Shown here piece after piece: positions 27,832 through 38,700 of a stretch of DNA of 64,000 bases (positions are counted from its first letter, which is position 1; each line of letters starts with the position of its first letter). This DNA comes from Aquisalimonas sp. 2447 (GTDB lineage: Bacteria; Pseudomonadota; Gammaproteobacteria; Nitrococcales; Aquisalimonadaceae): NCBI RefSeq assembly GCF_012044895.1, contig NZ_CP050695.1, positions 526,501 through 590,500 of the forward strand. Reading direction: 5' to 3'. The notes under the pieces are model-generated. The model made no database searches and was not told the origin of the DNA. It saw only the letters and a list, made by a program, of their open reading frames with translations. A program made the translations under genes and the position numbers.

Positions 27832-27886
27832 GGTGGCAGTATCCGTCAGCGTGGGGCGGTGGCTCAAGGCCGGCGCATCGGCCGGG

Positions 27887-28744
27887 TTACCGTGCTTCCA
27901 GATGACCATCCCTGACGAACTGCCAGGTTCGGGTGATGACCAGCTGATCCTTGCCGTCCAGTACGTCCTCGGGGACGGCCGGGAAGGGCGCTGCCATCTC
28001 CACCACCCGCTTGGCGGACTCGTCCAATACCGGGTACGGGGAGCTGTCCAGGATCCTGATGTCCACCACGGAGCCGTCCGGATTCAGGGTCACCTCCACG
28101 ATCAGCGAGCCGGAGAGATTGCGCCGGCGGGCTTCGTCGGGGTAGTTGAGGTTGCCCACCTGCTCGATGCGCTCGATCCAGCCCTGCATGTACGCCGCCG
28201 CCTCGTGGGCACGGGTGCGGGCATTGATGCGCTGCTTGGACGGGTAGCGCGCATTCCAGTCGATGCTGCGGCTGGTGTCCGCGATGTCCCGGGCCACCTG
28301 TTCGTCGGCATCCACCAGATCGCGGTTGGGGGAGTGATCCGGCTGCGGCTCGTTGTGCTCCGGCTCCGGGACCTGCTCCGGCGCGTCCTCGGTGGTGACC
28401 CGGCGTGCCTCGTCGGCGGGGGCGTCGGGTTGCTGTTCCGGGGCTGCAGAGACGGCGTCGGTCATGTCCCGGGGGTCGGGCAGCAGGGAGCTCTGCTCCG
28501 TCGGGCGCATGGCCTCTTCGGCGGTACCGCCGCCTTCCTGATCGTCGGGAGCCAGGAAGTCGTAGTCCTCCGGCGCCTCCTCGCTGGGAGACTGGGCCAG
28601 GGTGATCTCGATCAGCGGCGGCGTGTCCCGCTCCCCCATGGGGATGGTGAACCCCACGCCCAGAATGACGGCGCCATGCAGAGCCGCGGCCATGAACAGC
28701 GTCATGCCCAGACGGTCCCCGGGTTTGATCAGCGGCTTGCTCAT
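27887..28744 (-). CDS. tonB: TonB family energy transducer
   Basis: A 285-residue protein with one N-terminal membrane anchor (about residues 14-34). A long acidic and Pro-rich periplasmic linker follows (about 40-170), then a TonB C-terminal domain (Y-P-D-E-A-R-R-R-N-L-S-G-S-L-I-V-E-V-T-L-N-P-D-G-S-V). It couples proton motive force to outer-membrane transport. No exbB, exbD or receptor lies beside it. Its place between gshB and yqgE is the classic gammaproteobacterial order. The linker is strikingly Asp/Glu-rich, fitting a halophile. Confidence 0.9.
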   Translation of the reverse strand: MSKPLIKPGDRLGMTLFMAAALHGAVILGVGFTIPMGERDTPPLIEITLAQSPSEEAPEDYDFLAPDDQEGGGTAEEAMRPTEQSSLLPDPRDMTDAVSAAPEQQPDAPADEARRVTTEDAPEQVPEPEHNEPQPDHSPNRDLVDADEQVARDIADTSRSIDWNARYPSKQRINARTRAHEAAAYMQGWIERIEQVGNLNYPDEARRRNLSGSLIVEVTLNPDGSVVDIRILDSSPYPVLDESAKRVVEMAAPFPAVPEDVLDGKDQLVITRTWQFVRDGHLEAR

Positions 28745-28908
28745 ATCTTCGGTTCCAACGTCACTGTCCTGCCGCCGACGCTGCTCCAATCGATCATCGT
28801 GTCCTGTGGCCCGAGTTTAACGTCCGTCACGGGACACGAGTATGCGGGATCGGCGTCGGCGGTTCCGGGATCGGGTCCGCATTCCCGGAGCATCACCCTG
28901 CGTTCTCG

Positions 28909-29979
28909 TCACGGAAGGTCCACGGTGTCAGTGCGGACATCGGCATTGTCGTCCAGTTCCAGGCGCTCCATCAGCGCCGGTGTGCCGTGAATGACCCGGT
29001 TCGGCTCCATCGCCAGCACCTTCTTCAGCTCCAGCGCCGCTGCCAGATCCTGCCAGCCGTCCCGGCCGGCGACCATCAGTGCGGTGGCGGCGGCATCGGC
29101 CAGCAATGGATCCTCCGCCAGCACGAGAATACCCGCCAGGCTCCTGGCAGGCATGCCGCTGGCCGGCTTCAGTACCTCGTGGTACCAGGTGCCCTCGTGA
29201 CGGAAGCGGCCTTGCTGGCTGTTCGCGGCCACGGCGGCCTCCCCGTGCCGGATCCTCACGGTGCCGATGACACCGCGACCATCGGGATCGCGCACGGCCG
29301 TACGCCACGCCCGCTCGCCGGGGGTCCCCACAACCGCCACGCCGTTGCCGGCATTGATCATGGCCGCATCCGGCTGGTTTGAAGCCTCGTCGAGAAGCTG
29401 CCTGGCCTCCCTCAGTGTGGCGCCGGTGGTAACGGCGCGGAAGTCCAGGTGCATGGTCTCGGTCGGGGTGCGTACACCTTCCCCGTTGTGGTCCAGCCGG
29501 GCGGCGCTGTGGGGGGGCTCGCGCCAGCGTTCCAGCATCCGCTCCGGCGGCGGTGCTGCGTCTTCGGGAGCAGCAGTGTCCAGCCCCCAGGCCTGGTACA
29601 GCGCGCCTATGCCCGGGTCGAAGCGGTAGCCGGTGCGCTCGGCAAGGGCCAGACTGCGCCCGAGGAGCGGGGTCAGTTCCTCCGGTACACGGGCCTGCCC
29701 GTCCTCGGCCAGCTGACGATTGAGCCGGTCCAGAGCGCCCCCGCCGCCGGGGTGCCAGTGCCGGTGTCGTTCCAGCAGGTGGTCTTCGACCGTGCGCAGA
29801 ACGCTGTTCGCCTGCTCCGGTGGCATGCCGTAGAGGCTCACCTCGACCTGAGTGCCGAACGCCTGTGTACGCTGATGATGCACGTCGGCTTCACCCCCGC
29901 ACCCCCCGGCCAGCAGAGTGGCCACGCTCAGCGCCGCCGGCAGCGCAAGCCGGGTGCAGATTGCATGGCCGGCACTCAT
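28909..29979 (-). CDS. ApbE-like FAD:protein FMN transferase homologue (lipoprotein, divergent)
   Basis: A 356-residue lipoprotein with lipobox L-L-A-G-G-C (C27). The overall ApbE layout is kept (G-T-Q-V-E-V, Y-R-F-D-P-G-I-G-A-L, W-R-T-A-V-R-D-P, A-D-A-A-A-T-A-L). Key positions have changed: the usual D-L-x-x-x-x-K-G-Y-A reads D-F-R-A-V-T-T-G-A-T, and the D-P-x-T-G near the C terminus reads K-P-A-S-G. Active ApbE transfers FMN to Rnf, Nqr or NosR proteins. These losses suggest altered or lost catalysis. It overlaps gshB by 4 bases and interrupts the usual gshB-tonB neighbourhood. Confidence 0.8.
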   Translation of the reverse strand: MSAGHAICTRLALPAALSVATLLAGGCGGEADVHHQRTQAFGTQVEVSLYGMPPEQANSVLRTVEDHLLERHRHWHPGGGGALDRLNRQLAEDGQARVPEELTPLLGRSLALAERTGYRFDPGIGALYQAWGLDTAAPEDAAPPPERMLERWREPPHSAARLDHNGEGVRTPTETMHLDFRAVTTGATLREARQLLDEASNQPDAAMINAGNGVAVVGTPGERAWRTAVRDPDGRGVIGTVRIRHGEAAVAANSQQGRFRHEGTWYHEVLKPASGMPARSLAGILVLAEDPLLADAAATALMVAGRDGWQDLAAALELKKVLAMEPNRVIHGTPALMERLELDDNADVRTDTVDLP

Positions 29980-30920
29980 TGTTGCGCAGCGAGGCGGTCC
30001 AGTAATCGCCCGCCGATGTCCCAGCCGTTCGCGGCATCCAGCTCACGCACGCAGGTGGGGCTGGTGACGTTGATCTCGGTGAGATAGTCGCCGATCACAT
30101 CCAGACCGACGAAGCGCAGACCACGCTCCACCAGCGATGGTCCGACCCGGGCGCAGATCCAGCGGTCCCGTTCGCTCAGTGCAACGCTCTCGCCGCGGCC
30201 GCCGGCGGCCAGGTTACCGCGGGTCTCGCCGAAGGCCGGAATGCGGGCAAGCGCTGCGTCCACCGGTTCACCGTCGATCATCAAGATGCGCTTGTCGCCA
30301 TCACGGATTTCCGGCAGGTAGCGCTGAGCCATGATGTACTGGCTTCCGCCCTCGGTGAGGGTGTCGATGATGACCGAGGTGTTCGGGTCGCCGTCGGCCA
30401 CCACGAAGATCGAGCGTCCGCCCATGCCATCCAGCGGTTTCAGCACCGCCTTGCCCTGCTCGGCAATGAACGCCCGCAGTCGCGGCGCGGCGCTGTCCAC
30501 CAGAGTGGGCGCGCAGCATTCCGCGAAATGGGCGGTGAACAGCTTCTCGTTGGCGTCCCGCAGTGCGGAGGGACGGTTCACCACCATGGCGCCGGCATCC
30601 TCTGCCCGCTCGAGCAGGTGCGTGGCATAGATGAACGCGGCATCCACCGGCGGATCCTTGCGCATGAGAATGATGTCCAGGTCCCCCAGTGCTACCGGCC
30701 GGCCGCCGTCGAGCTGGTACCAGTCCTGGTTGTCCTCGCGCACGGTGAGATCCCGGCTGTAGCCATGGGCCTCGCCGTCGCGCATGTACAGGTCACCGAG
30801 TTCGAAGTAGTGCAGGTTCCAGCCACGGGCGCTGGCTGCCAGCAGCATCGCCAGAGTGGTGTCTTTCCAGGGCTTGATGTGCTCGATGGGGTCCATGACG
30901 ACCCCGAGATGAACGGGCAT
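29976..30920 (-). CDS. gshB: Glutathione synthetase
   Basis: A 314-residue ATP-grasp enzyme that joins gamma-glutamylcysteine and glycine. P-I-E-H-I-K-P-W-K-D-T-T near the N terminus, K-P-L-D-G-M-G-G in the grasp loop and N-V-T-S-P-T at the end match the GshB family. It is the first gene of the long minus-strand run gshB to the FNR-like gene. The 317 bases upstream are shared with pilG. Confidence 0.96.
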   Translation of the reverse strand: MPVHLGVVMDPIEHIKPWKDTTLAMLLAASARGWNLHYFELGDLYMRDGEAHGYSRDLTVREDNQDWYQLDGGRPVALGDLDIILMRKDPPVDAAFIYATHLLERAEDAGAMVVNRPSALRDANEKLFTAHFAECCAPTLVDSAAPRLRAFIAEQGKAVLKPLDGMGGRSIFVVADGDPNTSVIIDTLTEGGSQYIMAQRYLPEIRDGDKRILMIDGEPVDAALARIPAFGETRGNLAAGGRGESVALSERDRWICARVGPSLVERGLRFVGLDVIGDYLTEINVTSPTCVRELDAANGWDIGGRLLDRLAAQQ

Positions 30921-31237
30921 GGGAGAGAGCTCCGTTGCAGTGGTATGGTGTCGAGAAGAGACAAAAGGGCACGCAGTCCCGTCCTCGTGGCAGCCAGGGT
31001 CGATTGTTCAGGGTTGCCCAAGAGACAGTGTTCACAGTTTTGCTGTTGGCAGTCTGATACGTTGCCTCCGTCGGAGTTACGTTACATGCCGTGCAATTGT
31101 CCGCCCTTCGTCGTGTTGCGGGCATTCTGGCACACGCCGGGGACTTATGTTACATAGGGCACCACGGCTACGGAACGGACGCCGCTCGGGGCCGCGCTCG
31201 GCGGCTGGGTACAACGAGAGAATAGTCGGGGGAGCCG
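30921..31237. other. 317-bp divergent intergenic region (gshB / pilG)
   Basis: Both the gshB run and the pilG cluster must be driven from here. Two G-T-T-A-C-A-T motifs occur about 60 bases apart (about 31079-31087 and 31148-31155). I see no clear -35/-10 pair, hairpin or gene. Confidence 0.4.
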
Positions 31238-31642
31238 GTGGATAGCGAAACCACACAGGAAGGACTCTCGGGCCTCAAAGTCATGGTCATTGACGACAGC
31301 AAGACCATTCGCCGCACGGCGGAGACTCTGCTGAAAAAAGAAGGCTGTGAGGTCATCACCGCCAATGATGGCTTCGAGGCCCTGGCCAAGATTGCCGACC
31401 TGAAACCCAGCATCATATTCGTCGACATCATGATGCCGAGGCTGGACGGTTACCAGACCTGCGCACTGATCAAGCATAACCAGATGTTCAAGCACACGCC
31501 CGTGATCATGCTCTCCAGCAAGGACGGGCTGTTCGATCGTGCGCGCGGACGCATTGTCGGCTCGCAACAGTATCTGACCAAGCCGTTCACGCGTGACGAA
31601 CTCCTGGGTGCCATCAAGCGGCACCTCAATCAGGCGGCTTGA
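31238..31642 (+). CDS. pilG: Twitching motility response regulator PilG
   Basis: A 134-residue single receiver domain. The acidic pair is I-D-D at 18-20, the phospho-acceptor is D63 in F-V-D-I-M-M-P-R-L-D-G-Y, and T-K-P-F closes the site. The start is GTG 31238 behind G-G-G-G-G-A-G. PilG receives phosphate from ChpA and promotes pilus extension. It opens the pilG-H-I-J-K-chpA-B-C cluster. Confidence 0.95.
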   Translation: MDSETTQEGLSGLKVMVIDDSKTIRRTAETLLKKEGCEVITANDGFEALAKIADLKPSIIFVDIMMPRLDGYQTCALIKHNQMFKHTPVIMLSSKDGLFDRARGRIVGSQQYLTKPFTRDELLGAIKRHLNQAA

Positions 31643-31744
31643 ATCGCTCCGCTCTGCGGCGTGGGGCGGCTCCGGGGAAGCGCGGGGCCCGGCAGGCAGG
31701 TGTGTTCGGCGATCCGGAAAACAAGTGAAATGGGAGATTTCTGA

Positions 31745-32110
31745 ATGACCCGGGTTCTGATTGTTGATGACTCGCCCACGGAGACCTACGTGCTGCGCGA
31801 GATGCTCGAGAAGCACGATTACCAGGTGTCGGTCGCCGAGAATGGCGAGGACGGCATCCGCCTGGCCAAGGATGCTTCGCCGGACGTGATCCTCATGGAT
31901 ATCGTCATGCCCGGCGTCAATGGCTTTCAGGCGACACGAAAGCTGACCAAGGATCCGGATACGGCGAACATTCCCATCGTGATCATCAGTACCAAGGATC
32001 AGGACACGGATCGCATCTGGGGGATGCGTCAGGGGGCGCGGGATTACATCAGCAAGCCGGTGACCGAGCAGGAACTGCTGGAAAAGATCCAGAGTGCCCT
32101 GAAGGGCTGA
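31745..32110 (+). CDS. pilH: Twitching motility response regulator PilH
   Basis: A 121-residue stand-alone receiver: V-D-D-S at 7-10, D52 in L-M-D-I-V-M-P-G-V-N-G, and S-K-P-V. In Pseudomonas, PilH opposes PilG and supports retraction through PilT. It is separated from pilG by 102 bases without a gene, and GGGAGAT precedes its ATG. Confidence 0.94.
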   Translation: MTRVLIVDDSPTETYVLREMLEKHDYQVSVAENGEDGIRLAKDASPDVILMDIVMPGVNGFQATRKLTKDPDTANIPIVIISTKDQDTDRIWGMRQGARDYISKPVTEQELLEKIQSALKG

Positions 32111-32118
32111 CACGGACG

Positions 32119-32652
32119 ATGGTGGCCTCGGCTTTCGATCTGCTGGTTGAGCTGGAACGGCTCGGGCGCGATTTCGCCGCCGATCTGCCGGCACAGGAAG
32201 ACCCCGGCGAAACCTGGGTCGGAGTGGGCTTCCGCCTCGGCGGGCAGCGCTTCGTCGCCGCAATGACCGATGTCGCGGAGCTTCTCAAGTACCCGGAGCT
32301 TGCCCCGATTCCGCGCACCAAGGGCTGGGTGCGCGGCATGGCCAACGTGCGCGGAACGCTACTTCCGATCATGGACCTGAACGGTTTTCTCGGCGACCAC
32401 GCCTCCAGTCTCACGCGCCTGAGCCGTGTTCTGGTGGTCCCCATCGAGAACGCCTACACCGGGCTCCTGGTCGACGAGGTGTTCGGCATGCGTCACTTCC
32501 CGCGGGAGAGTCTCGGCGAACCGCCGGCAGAGGTTGACGACCGCTATGCCCCGTTCGTCAGCGGCCGGGTGGAACACGATGGCGAGCAGTGGCTGGTCTT
32601 TAGTATGCGGTCGCTGATCGATGATCCGCAGTTTCTCAGGGTAGCCAGCTAG
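32119..32652 (+). CDS. pilI: CheW-like adaptor PilI
   Basis: A 177-residue CheW-domain protein that couples the receptor PilJ to the kinase ChpA. V-G-F-R-L-G-G-Q-R-F, V-R-G-M-A-N-V-R-G-T-L-L-P-I-M-D-L and L-V-D-E-V-F-G-M are the conserved CheW elements. It starts 8 bases after pilH, so it is almost certainly cotranscribed. Confidence 0.93.
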   Translation: MVASAFDLLVELERLGRDFAADLPAQEDPGETWVGVGFRLGGQRFVAAMTDVAELLKYPELAPIPRTKGWVRGMANVRGTLLPIMDLNGFLGDHASSLTRLSRVLVVPIENAYTGLLVDEVFGMRHFPRESLGEPPAEVDDRYAPFVSGRVEHDGEQWLVFSMRSLIDDPQFLRVAS

Positions 32653-32730
32653 GGCACTAGAGCGGCGCTCACAGTCAATAACACAGGCCGTCGATTCGGG
32701 CACACGGATTTCTTTGGAGGGACAGGAGCC

Positions 32731-34794
32731 ATGAAAGGTGCACAGAACCTCGCACCCGCAGCGGGGATCGGCAAGGCCGTTACCGCGCTCAGCGGGCTGA
32801 TCATCATCGCCATCATTCTCATGGTCGTGAGTTTTGCGTACACGGCCTATCATGCCCGCTTCGATTCTGAATACATCGAGCGCGCCGAGGCGGTCCGCGT
32901 GCTGTCCCAGACCCTCGCCAAGAGCGCCTCTGAAGCGGCAAACGGGAATACCGACGCCTTTTTCATGCTCCGGGATGCCCGTGATGAGATGGAGCAACAC
33001 ATCACGGTGCTGAGCGAGGGCAACCCCGAGACGGGCCTGCCCGCCACCGATCAGGTCGGTGAAGATGCCGCCCAGGCGTTGACCATGGTTCAGCGCCCCT
33101 GGGAGCTCATGGAGGAAGACACCTTCGCGATCCTGGATCGCCGCGAGATGGTGTTGACCGTCAATCAGCTGGCCGAAGAGTTCCGCGTGAATGTCCCGCG
33201 TATGCAGCGCATGGCCGAGGCGCTGGCGGCGGATCTCAACCAGGCCGATGTGCCGGCGTCCCAGAGCTACTACCTGGGCGAGGTGCAGCTTCATTCCGAG
33301 CGTATCGGCCGCAACACCGGCGAGATGCTTCGTGGTGGTATCGGTAACGTTACCGCAGCCGACCGCCTGGACCGCAGCAAGGACGATCTTCGCGCAGTGC
33401 TGGACTCCCTGATGGGAGAGGGCGACCTCCCGGTGCCGGCGCTCACCGGTGACGCCCTGGAGGCCGTGCAGCAGATCGACGCGATGTTCACCACCATGGA
33501 GAGCCAGGTGGACGAGATTCTCGCCGGTTCCCCCGACCTCTTCGAGGTGCGTGATGCGGCTGAGCGGATCTTCGTCAACTCCGATCGCATGGATGCCACT
33601 GCCGACCACCTGCTGGGTGTCTACCGTGGTCTTCCCGCCGATCGCCCGATTCAGGGCTGGTACGGCTTTGCCTTCGGGGGCATGGCCCTGGTGCTGCTGA
33701 TCGGCCGTGGCTTCCTCACCCGTATCCAGGCCCGCCAGGAGCTGGAGGCCTCCGAGGAAGAGAAGCGCAAGGCGGATGAACAGTCCAAGCAGAACCAGCA
33801 GGCCATCCTTGACCTTCTGGACGAGATCCAGGGGCTGTCCGAGGGTGACCTCACCGTCCAGGCCTCGGTGGGCGAGGCCTTCACCGGGGCCATCGGTGAC
33901 GCTTTCAACGACGCCATCGATGCGCTGCGCAACCTGGTGACCACCATCAACGATACCTCTGTGCAGGTGTCCTCGGCGGCGCAGCAGACCCAGGCCACCG
34001 CCATGCACCTGGCGGAGGCCTCGGACCATCAGGCGCACCAGATCACGGGTGCCTCGGCGGCCATCAACGAAATGGCCGTGTCCATCGACCAGGTGTCCAA
34101 GAACGCGGATGATTCCGCCGACGTGGCCCAGCGCTCGGTGGAACTCGCCACACGGGGCGGCGAAACCGTGCGCCGGACCATCGACGGCATGGACTCCATC
34201 CGCGAACAGATCCAGGAGACCTCCAAGCGCATCAAGCGCCTGGGTGAGTCCTCCCAGGAGATCGGCAACATTGTCGAGCTCATCAACGACATCGCCGACC
34301 AGACCAACATCCTGGCCCTGAACGCCTCCATCCAGGCGGCCATGGCGGGTGAGGCCGGTCGCGGTTTCGCGGTGGTGGCCGACGAAGTGCAGCGTCTCGC
34401 CGAGCGCTCCGGTAATGCCACCAAACAGATCGAGGCTCTGGTCAAGACCATCCAGACCGATACCAACGAGGCCGTGATCTCCATGGAGCAATCCACGGCG
34501 GGCGTGGTCAGCGGGGCCCACCAGGCCGAGGAGGCCGGTGAAGCCCTGCGCGAGATCGAGTCGACGTCCCAGCAGCTCGCGGGCCTCATCCAGAGCATTT
34601 CCGAGGCGGCGCGTCAGCAGGCCGAGGCGGCGGCGAACATCTCCGATACCATGAACGTCATCCAGGAGATCACCTCGCAGACGTCCGCCGGTACCAACGA
34701 GACGGCGACCTCCATCGGTAACCTGGCGGACCTCGCCAACGAGCTCCGCGAATCGGTGGCAGGTTTCAAACTGCCCGAATCGCAGCAGGGCTAG
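32731..34794 (+). CDS. pilJ: Methyl-accepting chemotaxis protein PilJ
   Basis: A 687-residue receptor. TM1 is at about residues 18-42 and TM2 at about 309-330. The periplasmic part between them carries PilJ-type helical repeats. The cytoplasmic signalling hairpin centres on the segment around [16 protein letters not shown] (about residues 543-558). PilJ senses pilus-surface contact (in Pseudomonas, by contact with the pilin PilA) and controls ChpA. ATG 32731 follows GGAGG at 32716-32720. Confidence 0.95.
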   Translation: MKGAQNLAPAAGIGKAVTALSGLIIIAIILMVVSFAYTAYHARFDSEYIERAEAVRVLSQTLAKSASEAANGNTDAFFMLRDARDEMEQHITVLSEGNPETGLPATDQVGEDAAQALTMVQRPWELMEEDTFAILDRREMVLTVNQLAEEFRVNVPRMQRMAEALAADLNQADVPASQSYYLGEVQLHSERIGRNTGEMLRGGIGNVTAADRLDRSKDDLRAVLDSLMGEGDLPVPALTGDALEAVQQIDAMFTTMESQVDEILAGSPDLFEVRDAAERIFVNSDRMDATADHLLGVYRGLPADRPIQGWYGFAFGGMALVLLIGRGFLTRIQARQELEASEEEKRKADEQSKQNQQAILDLLDEIQGLSEGDLTVQASVGEAFTGAIGDAFNDAIDALRNLVTTINDTSVQVSSAAQQTQATAMHLAEASDHQAHQITGASAAINEMAVSIDQVSKNADDSADVAQRSVELATRGGETVRRTIDGMDSIREQIQETSKRIKRLGESSQEIGNIVELINDIADQTNILALNASIQAAMAGEAGRGFAVVADEVQRLAERSGNATKQIEALVKTIQTDTNEAVISMEQSTAGVVSGAHQAEEAGEALREIESTSQQLAGLIQSISEAARQQAEAAANISDTMNVIQEITSQTSAGTNETATSIGNLADLANELRESVAGFKLPESQQG

Positions 34795-34806
34795 CGGAGG
34801 CTGCCC

Positions 34807-35697
34807 ATGGCCGCGGCCAACGATCAAATTGTCGGCGCCTGGGAGGGGCTCAACGCGCTGCCGGAGATGGACGATCGGCAGTTCGCCCGCTGGGCCGAAC
34901 TGCTGGAACGCCGGACCGGCATGGCGATGCCGGGGGAGCGCAAGTCCTTCCTGGTGACCAGCGTTGGCCTGCGCATGCGGGAGGTGGGCTTCCGGGATTT
35001 CGACGCCTACTACCAGTATCTGGTCTCCGGCGTCGCCGGGAACCTGGAATGGGCGGCGCTGGTGGATCGGCTCACCGTCCACGAGACCCGTTTCTTCCGG
35101 GACCCGCGGGCGCTTGCCTTCATGGCGGATCAGGTGTTGCCGGAGTTGCTGGCCGAGAACCGGCAGGAGCTCAACATCTGGAGCGTGGGCTGTTCCACCG
35201 GCGAGGAGGTCTACACCCTGGCCATGACCGTGGCGGACGCCGTCGGCGACCATCCCGCCACGCCCCACTATGGCGTCACCGGCACCGACATCAGCATGCA
35301 CGCCCTCGGCGTTGGCCGACAGGGAACGTACCCGTTGCGACGCATGGCGGATATTGCCGAAGACAAGCGGCACCGGTACTGCGAGATTCTCCCCGAACGG
35401 GAGCGTTTCCGCATCGTCGCGCCGCTGCGCCGTCGGGTCGGCTTCGCGCAGATGAACGTGCTGGACGCCGCGCACACCAGCAGCCTGCAGATGGATGTCA
35501 TCTACTGTCAGAACCTGCTGATCTATTTTGATCACGAACGCCGTCGCGCCATCGTCGATGGCCTGGGCCGCCACCTGCGGCCAGGGGGGGTTCTGATTCT
35601 TGGGGCCGGAGAATTCGTCCGCCGCCGCCCGGTCGGGCTTGAGCGCGTGCGGAACTCCGGCGATGTGCTGGCATTCCGCCGGCCGGTGAACGAGTAG
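34807..35697 (+). CDS. pilK: Chemotaxis methyltransferase PilK (CheR family)
   Basis: A 296-residue SAM-dependent glutamate methyltransferase. The N-terminal CheR helical domain has T-V-H-E-T-R-F-F-R-D, and the SAM motif is S-V-G-C-S-T-G-E-E at about 132-140. N-L-L-I-Y-F-D follows. It would methylate PilJ. It starts 12 bases after pilJ and 13 bases before chpA. Confidence 0.94.
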   Translation: MAAANDQIVGAWEGLNALPEMDDRQFARWAELLERRTGMAMPGERKSFLVTSVGLRMREVGFRDFDAYYQYLVSGVAGNLEWAALVDRLTVHETRFFRDPRALAFMADQVLPELLAENRQELNIWSVGCSTGEEVYTLAMTVADAVGDHPATPHYGVTGTDISMHALGVGRQGTYPLRRMADIAEDKRHRYCEILPERERFRIVAPLRRRVGFAQMNVLDAAHTSSLQMDVIYCQNLLIYFDHERRRAIVDGLGRHLRPGGVLILGAGEFVRRRPVGLERVRNSGDVLAFRRPVNE

Positions 35698-35710
35698 GCG
35701 GGTAGAGCCC

Positions 35711-38700
35711 ATGACCAGTGAGCGCCATAACAACGCCAGTACGCTCGGTTGGGTCCGCAACGAGCTGGACGAAACCCTGCAGCAGGCCGCCCAGGCACTG
35801 GAGGAGTATTCCGAAGATTCCAGCGACCGCACCCAACTGCGGTTCTGCATGACCTACCTGCACCAGGTCTACGGCACTTTGCAGATGCTGGAGCTGTACG
35901 GCCTGTCCATGCTGGTGGAGGAGATGGAGCAGGTCCTTGAGGGGCTCATCAACGGAGACCTGGCGCAGCCGGGTGAAGGTGAAGAGACCCTCATGCGGGG
36001 GATTCTCTCCCTGTCCGACTACCTCGAGCGCATTCAGAAGGGCGACCGCGACAGCGGCGTGCTGGTGCTGCCGCTGCTCAACGACCTGCGGGCCGCCCGC
36101 GGTGCTCCGCTGCTGACCGAGAGCATGCTGTTCGCGCCGGATCTTGCCACCAGTGCCGAGCAGCCCCGGCGTGCCCGCGACGAAGGCGCTTCCATCGCCG
36201 GTCTGGCGCGCCAGCACCGGCACCGGTTTCAGCGGGCGCTGCTGGCCTTTCTCCGCGGGCAGTCCGTGTCCGCCAGTCTGCAGCGCATGCAGGCCATACT
36301 GGACGAACTTGATGCCGCCGCGGGCGAGGACCGTACCGGGGATCTCTTCTGGATTGCTGCGGGTATCGTCGACGGGCTGCGCAGCGGTGAGCTGGAGACC
36401 ACCACGGCGGTGAAGAGCGTGCTGGGCCAGGTGGACCGACAGCTCAAGCGCATCATCGACCATGGCGAAGACCAACTCGCAGAGGCGCCACCCGAGGATC
36501 TGCTCAAGAACATGCTCTATTACGTCGCCCGTTCCGGCGACAGCAGCGAGCGCGTGCGGGCGATCCAGGAACGGTTTGCCCTGGACAGCCTGCTCCCCGA
36601 CACCCAGGACGTGGCGAACAACCAGGACACTGGCGGCTACCGCCCGGGTTCCGACATCCTCCAGAGCGTGTCCGACGCCCTGCGCGAAGATCTCACCACC
36701 ATCAAGGATGCCCTGGACCTCTACGTGCGCAGTGATCAGGGCGAGCCCGAGCGCCTCAGTGGCGTCGCCGATACCCTGCGTCGCGTCGCCGATACCCTGG
36801 GCATGCTCGGTCTGGGAATCCCGCGGCGGGTGGTGCGCGAGCAAGTGCCCGTGGTTGAGCGCATGGCCAACGGTGATAGCGCCGACGAACAGGAACTCAT
36901 GGAGTTTGCCCGTGCCCTGCTGTACGTGGAATCGGCGCTGCACGGGCTCACTGAGGGCGAGGACAGCCTCACCACCCAGCAGGGCAGCATGGAGGTGGGC
37001 GACGAGTCCGTGGCCCTGCAGGACAGCGATCTGTTCGATCTCGAGTATCGCGCCGTCTATCAAACCGCCATTCGCGAAGCAGTGTCCGATGTCGGCGGCA
37101 TCAAGGATGCGCTGGTGGGCCTCATGGAAGGCCGCGGTGAGGATCCCCTCGCCGGCATGGACTCACTGCTGCGACGCCTGCAGGGCGCACTGGAGATGCT
37201 GGATCTGCAGCACGCCGGGATGCTGCTGGATGCCGCCGGCCAATGCATCCGCGAGGAGATCATGGGGGCGGACGAACTGCCCTCCGAGCAGCGCATGGAC
37301 GCACTCGCCGATACCATCACCGGCCTCGAGTACTACCTGGAGGCCGTGCTGGAGAACCGCTCCGGTCGGGCCAGCATTCTTGATGTTGCCGAGAACAGCG
37401 TGCGCGTGCTGGGCTACACGCCGGGTGCCGGTGCCGAAACGGATGCCGGTGAGGACACGCACGGTGAAGCCGATACCGACAGCGTTGACTTGACCGGTGA
37501 CAGCGACGCCCTCGCCCTGGAGTCCACCGAGGACCTCGTCGCCGGCCCCGCCGATGAGGCGGAAGCCCCCCTTGACGATGCTGCGACCGCTTCTGGCGAC
37601 GATGCCGCTGAACCGGTAACGGAACCCTTCACAGACGCCGACGAGGAGGCCGAAACGGCTGCCCCGGACGAGGCCGCCGAGGCCACCCAGGTGCCGGAGA
37701 CCGACCGCCCCGCGGAGCCTGCACCACCTGCGCGCACGGGTTCCAGCGGCGGCGTGAACATGGACGTGGCGGTGGCCGCCGAAGAGCTCGACGACGAGAT
37801 ACTGGAGATCTTCCTGGAAGAGGCTGACGAATGCCTCGAGACCATCCACGAGGCCATGCCGCGGTGGCGCGCCGATCCGGAGCGTCATGATGATCTGATT
37901 ACCATACGGCGCATGTTCCACACCCTGAAGGGCAGCGGTCGTCTGGCAGGCGCGTTGCTGCTGGGTGAGCTCGCCTGGTCGGTGGAGCGCCTGCTCAACC
38001 GCATCATAGACGGCCATGTCACCCCTGGGCCGGACATCTTTGCCCTGCTGGACAACACTCTCACGGCCATTCCGGGACTTGTCAGTGAACTTCAGGGCGG
38101 TGAGCCGCCCCAGGCGGATGTTCGCGCACTCATGCGCGAGGCCGTGCGTCTGGCCGATGGAACGCCGGCGCCGGAGCCACCCCCGGGAGGGGCTCCAGCG
38201 GCAGACGCTGGCGCAGAGGCGTCGTCCCCGGCGGCGCCGGAGGCGGGAGCGGATGACGGCACCGCCGGCACCGACGCGGAGGCGGACACCGGCACCGGCG
38301 AATCCGAGCAGCCCGAGGCCTCGGCTGAAACCGGCCCTGCTGAATCCGATGAAGCTCAGGCATCCGCTCCCGTGGCCGAGGAGCCGGCCGATGAACTCAC
38401 CGGCGTTGATGCCGCTGCCGAAGAGCCGTGGGATATCGAGTTGGAGCCCCTGGATCCCGGAGCCGAGCAGGAGTCGCCGCCGGCGGACGGCAGCGAAGCC
38501 GGGGAGGCCGGGCCCGCGGGGGAGCTGGACCGGGACGGGGAAGCAAGCCGGACCCCCGAACCGGAGCAGGAGACCGCCACCGGCGATAAACCGGAAGCTG
38601 CTACCACGGCGGAGTCCATGGATGGTGTCGTCCCCGATGACGCGGATGACGTCGGGGCAGCTCCCGGCGATGACGACTCTGCGGCCGCCACCGCTGGACG

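Noticed and set aside
32359-35850. A 1,163-codon open frame on the minus strand opposite pilJ and pilK
   Set aside because: High GC leaves long antisense frames open. The plus-strand frames carry all PilJ and PilK motifs and correct spacing; the antisense product is His/Gly/Arg-rich with no domain.
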